The position numbers and the translations under genes were made by a program. Positions 30,149 to 34,191 of a stretch of DNA of 34,191 nucleotides are shown here, piece by piece; the first letter of the stretch is position 1, and every line of letters begins with the position of its first letter. The stretch is from Methylobacterium sp. W2 (GTDB lineage: Bacteria > Pseudomonadota > Alphaproteobacteria > Rhizobiales > Beijerinckiaceae), in assembly GCF_020662345.1 (NCBI RefSeq), contig NZ_VMOA01000055.1:1-34191 (forward strand). Direction: 5' to 3'. Below the pieces are notes generated by a model. That model was not told where the DNA came from. It searched no databases and was given only the letters and a program-made list of their open reading frames with translations.

Positions 30149-31336
30149 TCACATCGCCGCGCGCAACCGCGCGAAGCCGGCATCGAGATCGGCCTGCAGG
30201 TCCGAGATTTCCTCGAGACCGATATGGAAGCGCAGCCCCGGCCCGCCCGGCTCCCAACGCGTGGCGGTGCGGTAGGTGCGGCAATCGAAGGGGATGACGA
30301 GGCTCTCGAAGCCGCCCCAGGAAAAGCCCATCCCGAACAGTTCGAGTCCGTCCAGCATCGCCGCCACGGCTTTCGCCGGGGCCGGCTTCAGGACCACCCC
30401 GAACAGGCCGGACGAGCCGGAGAAGTCGCGCTTCCAGATGGCGTGGCCGGGATCCTCCGGCAGGGCCGGGTGGAGCACCCGCAGCACCTCCGGCCGCCCC
30501 TGGAGCCAGCGCGCCATGGCGAGGCCCTGGCGCTCGTGCTCGCGCAGGCGGAGATTCATCGTGCGCAGGCCGCGCAGGGCCAGGAACGCATCCTCCGGCC
30601 CGGCGCACATGGCGAAATGCTCGAAGGTGCGGTGGAGCGCCGGCCAGTATCGCTCGTTCGCCGAGGTGAGGCCGAGGAGCAGGTCGGAGCCGCCGCTGAG
30701 ATACTTGGTGCCCGCCTCCACGGCGATGTCGACGCCCCGTTCATGCGGCGGGAAGAACAGCGGCGTCGCCCAGGTATTGTCCATGATCACGGCCGCGCCG
30801 CGAGCACGGGCCACCTCCGCGATGGCCGGCACGTCCTGCATCTCGAAGCTCTGCGAACCCGGCGCCTCCACCAGCACCGCCTTGGTGTTCGGCTGCATCA
30901 GGTCGCCGATGCCGGCGCCGACGAGGGGATCGTAATAGGTCACCTCCACGCCGAAGCGCTTCAGCACCCCGTCGCAGAAGATGCGGGTGGGGCGGTAGGC
31001 GCTGTCGGTGACGAGGAGATGGTCGCCTGCGCTCACCACGCTCATCAGGGCGACGGTGAGGGCGGCCAGGCCCGAGGGGGTGAGCACCGTGCCCTTCGCG
31101 CCCGCGAGCTCGCTCCAGGCCTGGGTCAGCGAATCCATCGTCGGCGAGCCGCTGGTGCCGTAATCGTAGCGCCCGCGCCGGTGCTGCAGGTCGTCATAGG
31201 TCGGAAACAGCACCGTCGAGCCGCGATAGATCGGCGTGTTGACGAAACCGTGCTGCGCGGAGGGGTCGCGCCCCGCATGGACGAGGCGGGTGGCCGGGCC
31301 GAAACGGGCGGGATCGCGGGGAGGGGTGTTCGACAT
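30149..31336 (-). CDS. metC: Cystathionine beta-lyase (Cys/Met metabolism PLP enzyme)
   Basis: MetC splits cystathionine to homocysteine, pyruvate and ammonia in methionine synthesis. The 395-residue product has the fold of that PLP family: FVNTPIYRGSTVLFPTYDDL, RYDYGTSGSPTMDSL, SGLAALTVALMSVVSAGDHLLV, VEAPGSQSFEMQDVPAIAEVA, DNTWATPLFFPP and EAGTKYLSGGSDLLLG with PLP Lys211. FGMGFSWGGFESLVIPFD near the end is typical of beta-lyases rather than cystathionine gamma-synthase. Length is normal. The ATG at 31336 starts the conserved region; no strong ribosome-binding site is seen. It is divergent from aapJ, with a palindromic repeat between them. Confidence 0.92.
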   Translation of the reverse strand: MSNTPPRDPARFGPATRLVHAGRDPSAQHGFVNTPIYRGSTVLFPTYDDLQHRRGRYDYGTSGSPTMDSLTQAWSELAGAKGTVLTPSGLAALTVALMSVVSAGDHLLVTDSAYRPTRIFCDGVLKRFGVEVTYYDPLVGAGIGDLMQPNTKAVLVEAPGSQSFEMQDVPAIAEVARARGAAVIMDNTWATPLFFPPHERGVDIAVEAGTKYLSGGSDLLLGLTSANERYWPALHRTFEHFAMCAGPEDAFLALRGLRTMNLRLREHERQGLAMARWLQGRPEVLRVLHPALPEDPGHAIWKRDFSGSSGLFGVVLKPAPAKAVAAMLDGLELFGMGFSWGGFESLVIPFDCRTYRTATRWEPGGPGLRFHIGLEEISDLQADLDAGFARLRAAM

Positions 31337-31495
31337 GGAAACCGGTATGGGGGGAGGGTGGTTGCGCCGCAACCTGAGCCCGGCCTGTGCGGTGGCGTCA
31401 AGCGGAAGCCCTTGACCGCAGTGCCCAATCCTTTGCAATGCGCGGGCATGATCAACGGTCTCCCGGCGTCGTCGATGCCTCATCCGACCCGCCCG

Positions 31496-31606
31496 CCTCA
31501 TCCCGAGGTGACGCCGCGCAGCGGCGGCCTCGAAGGAGCCCTCCGGATCGCTCGATGCTGGCTGGAGGACTCCTTCGAGGCTGCTTTGCAGCACCTCAGG
31601 ATGAGG
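31496..31606. repeat. Palindromic intergenic repeat upstream of, and into, aapJ
   Basis: The ends CCTCATCCCGAGGTG (31496-31510) and CACCTCAGGATGAGG (31592-31606) are near-perfect inverted copies. Nested inside, GCCTCGAAGGAG (31527-31538) pairs perfectly with CTCCTTCGAGGC (31570-31581). The whole 111-base unit can fold as one long hairpin. Its right end includes the ATG at 31601 that probably starts aapJ. Confidence 0.75.
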
Positions 31607-32620
31607 GTCTGGATGGGAGGAGTCATGCTCTTCTGCATCACTCCCGCCCTCGCCCAGAACGGTCCCGCCCAAGGCACCCTCGCCCAGGTGAAGGCGCGCG
31701 GGCATCTCGTCTGCGGCGTCAGCGGCGGGGTCGCGGGGTTCAGCATTCCGGACAGCCAGGGCCAGTGGCGCGGGCTCGACGTGGATTTCTGCCGGGCGCT
31801 GGCGGCGGCGATCTTCGACGATCCGGCCAAGGTTCGGTTCATCCCGCAATCCTCGGCCGCGCGTTTCACCGCCCTGCAATCGGGCGAGATCGACGTCCTG
31901 TCGCGCAACACCACCTGGACCCTGTCCCGCGACACCGCCGCCATGAACTTCCCGGTCATCACCTTCTATGACGGGCAGGGGTTCCTGGTGCGTAAGTCCC
32001 TCGCCATCACGTCGGTGAAACAGCTCGACCGGGCGACGATCTGCCTGCAGCAGGGCACCACCACCGAGCTCAACCTCGCCGATTGGTTCCGCACCCGCGG
32101 GCTGACATACAAGGTCGTCACCTTCGCCAATAGCGAGCAGACGCTGGGCGCTTACGAATCCGGCCGCTGCGACGCCTATTCCACCGACAAGTCCTCTCTC
32201 TACGGCGAACGCCTGAAGACGGCGCATCCGGACGAGCACGTCATCCTCGACGAGGCGATCTCGAAGGAGCCGTTCGCGCCGGGCGTGCGCCAGGGCGACG
32301 ACCAATGGCGCGATCTCGTCGCTTGGACCCATTACGCCATGATCGACGCCGAGGAGGCGGGGATTTCCCAGAGCAATGTCGAGGAGAGGCGGAAGACCGC
32401 CCTCAGCCCCGACATGCGGCGCATCCTCGGCCTCGAGGGCAAATACGGCGAGGGCCTCGGCCTCACCACCGACTGGGCCTACCGGATCGTCCGCCATGTG
32501 GGCAATTACGGCGACACGTTCGAGCGCAACGTTGGCGCGCAGACCCCGCTGAAGATCCCGCGCGGCCTGAATGCCCTCTGGAACCAGGGCGGCCTGCAAT
32601 ACGGGCCTCCGATCCGGTGA
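31601..32620 (+). CDS. aapJ: General L-amino-acid ABC transporter substrate-binding protein
   Basis: AapJ is the periplasmic binding protein of the broad-range Aap amino-acid transporter. The 339-residue product matches this family: TLAQVKARGHLVCGVSGGVAGFS, WRGLDVDFCRALAAAIF, FTALQSGEIDVLSRNTTWTLSRD, CLQQGTTTELNLADWF, ESGRCDAYSTDKSSLYGER and EKYGEGL-like C-terminal blocks ending in LNALWNQGGLQY. The signal peptide is short (MRVWMGGVMLFCITPALA). ATG 31601 lies inside a palindromic repeat; ATG 31625 has GGGAGG close upstream but would leave almost no signal peptide. The transporter permease genes follow. Confidence 0.92.
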   Translation: MRVWMGGVMLFCITPALAQNGPAQGTLAQVKARGHLVCGVSGGVAGFSIPDSQGQWRGLDVDFCRALAAAIFDDPAKVRFIPQSSAARFTALQSGEIDVLSRNTTWTLSRDTAAMNFPVITFYDGQGFLVRKSLAITSVKQLDRATICLQQGTTTELNLADWFRTRGLTYKVVTFANSEQTLGAYESGRCDAYSTDKSSLYGERLKTAHPDEHVILDEAISKEPFAPGVRQGDDQWRDLVAWTHYAMIDAEEAGISQSNVEERRKTALSPDMRRILGLEGKYGEGLGLTTDWAYRIVRHVGNYGDTFERNVGAQTPLKIPRGLNALWNQGGLQYGPPIR

Positions 32621-32639
32621 GGGGGGTGTGGGAGCGCGA

Positions 32640-32780
32640 CCCTAACCCCTTCGCGGGGGAGGGTGCCCGCGGAGCGGGCGGGAGAGGGGCCGGCACAGGT
32701 CTTTCCGGAGAGGGCGCTCCCCTCACCCGACCTTCGCTGACGCGAAGGCCCCCCTCTCCCGCAGAGGCGAGAGGGGCCGC
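32640..32780. repeat. GC-rich hairpin cluster between aapJ and aapQ
   Basis: Three perfect stems stand in a row: GCCCGC-GGA-GCGGGC (32665-32679), CCTTCGC-TGAC-GCGAAGG (32731-32748) and CCCCTCTC with GAGAGGGG (32751-32758 with 32769-32776). The composition (blocks of CCCTCTCCC and GGGAGAGGG) is that of a dispersed intergenic repeat. In position it could hold back exonuclease or partly terminate, making aapJ mRNA more abundant than permease mRNA, as in many binding-protein transporters. Confidence 0.65.
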
Positions 32781-32797
32781 GCGCGGAGGAGTCCGTC

Positions 32798-33958
32798 ATG
32801 GCTGAATCCCGAAAGACCTCCCTGCGCGCCGTGGCGCTCCAGATCCTCCTGGCGCTCGCCGTCGCCGGGCTCGTCTACGTCGCCTCCACCAATGCCGCGC
32901 AGAAACTCGCGAAACAGGGCATCGTCGCCGGGTTCGGCTTCCTCTCGCGCAATGCCGGGTTCGACATCAGCCAGCGGCTGATCCCCTATGCGGCCGCGAC
33001 CTCGACCTATCTCGATGCGTTTCTGGTCGGGCTCTGCAACACGCTGCTGGCCGCGGCGCTGGGCATCGTCCTCGCCACGCTGATCGGCTTCGTGGTGGGC
33101 ATCGCCCGGCTGTCGCCGAACCTCCTCGCGCGGGGGCTGGCCTCCGCCTATGTGGAGGCGGTCCGCAACGTGCCGCTGCTGCTGCAGCTCCTCGTCTGGT
33201 ACGTGGCCGTGCGGGTGGCCCTGCCCTCGGCCGAGGCTCCCGCGAGCCTGGGGGGCGCCTTCGTCTCGCAGCGCGGTCTCGTCCTGCCCGCCCCCGAATT
33301 CTCAGGCGCCGCCTGGCTGGTGCCGATCGCTGTCCTGTCCGGCATCGTCGCTCTGCTGGTCTTGCGACGGCGGGCGCGCCGCGCGGCCGAGACCGGCCTG
33401 CCCCCGGTCCGGGTCTGGCGGCCGGGGCTCGCCCTGCTGGTCCTCCTGCCGGGCCTCGCCTGGATCGGACTGGGGATCGCCGGCCATCCGGTCGTGCTCC
33501 ACTGGCCGGCACGCGGCCCCTACGATGTCGAGGGCGGGTTGCCGATCCTGCCGGAATTCGCCGCCCTGGTCCTCGGGCTCTCCACCTACACCGCCGCCTT
33601 CATCGCCGAGATCGTGCGGGCCGGCCTCTCCAGCGTCGCGCGCGGGCAGGGCGAGGCGGCCGCCGCCCTGGGGCTGAGCCGGGGCCAGGCCCTGCGCCTC
33701 GTGGTGGTCCCCCAGGCCATGCGGGCGATCGTGCCGCCGCTCACCAGCCAGTATCTCAACGTCACCAAGAACTCGTCGCTGGCCGTGCTGATCGGCTATC
33801 CCGACCTCGTCCACGTCTTCATGGGCACCGTGCTCAACCAGACCAACCAGGCGGTGGAGGTGGTGGCGATCACCATGGCGGTCTACCTCACGCTCAGCCT
33901 CGCCACGGCCTTCCTGATGAACCTCTACAATCGCCGTGTGACCATGGTGGAGCGCTGA
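32798..33958 (+). CDS. aapQ: General L-amino-acid ABC transporter permease AapQ
   Basis: The 386-residue inner-membrane permease shows the polar amino-acid permease (HisM-like) domain in two parts, near residues 80-140 (TYLDAFLVGLCNTLLAAALGIVLATLIGF, VEAVRNVPLLLQLLVWY) and 255-380. The second part holds the EAA loop that contacts the ATPase (RGQGEAAAALGLSRGQALRLVVVPQAMRAIVPP). A long insert with extra membrane spans between the parts is typical of AapQ. ATG has GGAGGA about seven bases upstream. The aapM start follows two bases after the stop codon. Confidence 0.94.
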   Translation: MAESRKTSLRAVALQILLALAVAGLVYVASTNAAQKLAKQGIVAGFGFLSRNAGFDISQRLIPYAAATSTYLDAFLVGLCNTLLAAALGIVLATLIGFVVGIARLSPNLLARGLASAYVEAVRNVPLLLQLLVWYVAVRVALPSAEAPASLGGAFVSQRGLVLPAPEFSGAAWLVPIAVLSGIVALLVLRRRARRAAETGLPPVRVWRPGLALLVLLPGLAWIGLGIAGHPVVLHWPARGPYDVEGGLPILPEFAALVLGLSTYTAAFIAEIVRAGLSSVARGQGEAAAALGLSRGQALRLVVVPQAMRAIVPPLTSQYLNVTKNSSLAVLIGYPDLVHVFMGTVLNQTNQAVEVVAITMAVYLTLSLATAFLMNLYNRRVTMVER

Positions 33959-33960
33959 GG

Positions 33961-34191
33961 ATGCAGGGATTTGTCCGCACCGATCTCGTCGCCTCGCGCG
34001 CCCCGCCCGCCGCTATCGGCGGCCCCCTCGGATGGCTGCGCCGGAACCTGTTCTCGAGCCTCGGCAACAGCCTGACGACGCTCGCCATCCTCGGGATCCT
34101 CGCCTGGGCGCTGCCCATCGCCCTCCGCTTCCTGGTCGTCGACGCGGTCTGGACCGGGGCGTCGGGGGACGCCTGCCGGCCGGAGGTGGCG
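33961..34191 (+). CDS. aapM: General L-amino-acid ABC transporter permease AapM (3' end beyond window)
   Basis: Only the first 77 codons are present. They read MQGFVRTDLVASRAPPA, then LRRNLFSSLGNSLTTLAILGILAWALPIALRFLVVDAVWTG, then ACRPEVA, which is the N-terminus expected for AapM with its first membrane span. GGAG nine bases upstream, inside the aapQ end, supports the ATG. The gene order aapJ-aapQ-aapM agrees; the ATPase aapP would be expected next, outside the window. Confidence 0.9.
   Translation, partial: MQGFVRTDLVASRAPPAAIGGPLGWLRRNLFSSLGNSLTTLAILGILAWALPIALRFLVVDAVWTGASGDACRPEVA

Noticed and set aside
30149..32599. An 816-codon minus-strand frame running from metC through antisense of aapJ
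   Set aside because: The metC protein domain begins at 31336; the extension is antisense to aapJ, low in complexity and crosses a palindromic repeat.

Overview
The window looks like a stretch of alphaproteobacterial chromosome, most likely Methylobacteriaceae (Methylobacterium/Methylorubrum) or a close Hyphomicrobiales relative. The support is the GC-rich sequence with strong G/C third positions, an Aap-type general amino-acid ABC transporter, an IalB-family protein, a malyl-CoA-lyase-type CoA ester lyase, a RepA_C-type replication initiator, and GC-rich palindromic intergenic repeats. The genus is an inference from overall resemblance, not from a marker gene.

Layout. 1-3564: mfd (5' end cut by the window edge). 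3670-5625: a receiver-like protein without phosphorylation residues and a shortened ANL (acyl-CoA-synthetase-like) protein, both on the minus strand. 6131-7368: an IalB-family exported protein and hspQ, convergent over a strong shared terminator. 7693-8745: a CoA ester lyase with a perfect operator-like palindrome upstream. 9075-13147: an exported patatin-like lipase, a UbiH-type monooxygenase and a GntP-type permease. 13243-16391: an exported alpha/beta hydrolase, two very small proteins, a quinone oxidoreductase and nicotinamidase. 16448-17791: rimO. 18063-21301: a tightly overlapping pabB-pabA-pabC operon for p-aminobenzoate (folate), ending in a small DoxX-like membrane protein. 21339-22169: mazG.

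22170-24490 is the unusual part. An AT-rich intergenic stretch is followed by six 16-bp iterons, then a RepA-family initiator, then a small coiled-coil plus HARE-HTH-like protein whose promoter is covered by GGAATATTCC-type palindromes. The same palindrome type recurs inside the 3' part of mazG and at the edge of the AT-rich region. This has the anatomy of an iteron-controlled plasmid origin sitting among housekeeping genes.

24494-26286: an isonitrile-hydratase-like enzyme divergent from an AraC regulator that carries the same DJ-1/PfpI fold. 26432-29961: an overlapping four-gene unit (ArnT-like transferase, polyprenyl-phosphate glycosyltransferase, LAB_N small membrane protein, FMN-binding oxidase-like protein), probably for envelope glycan or lipid A modification. 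30149-31336: metC-type cystathionine beta-lyase. 31601-34191: aapJ, aapQ and the start of aapM, with palindromic repeats before aapJ and between aapJ and aapQ.

No tRNA, rRNA, CRISPR array, transposase or integrase was recognised.
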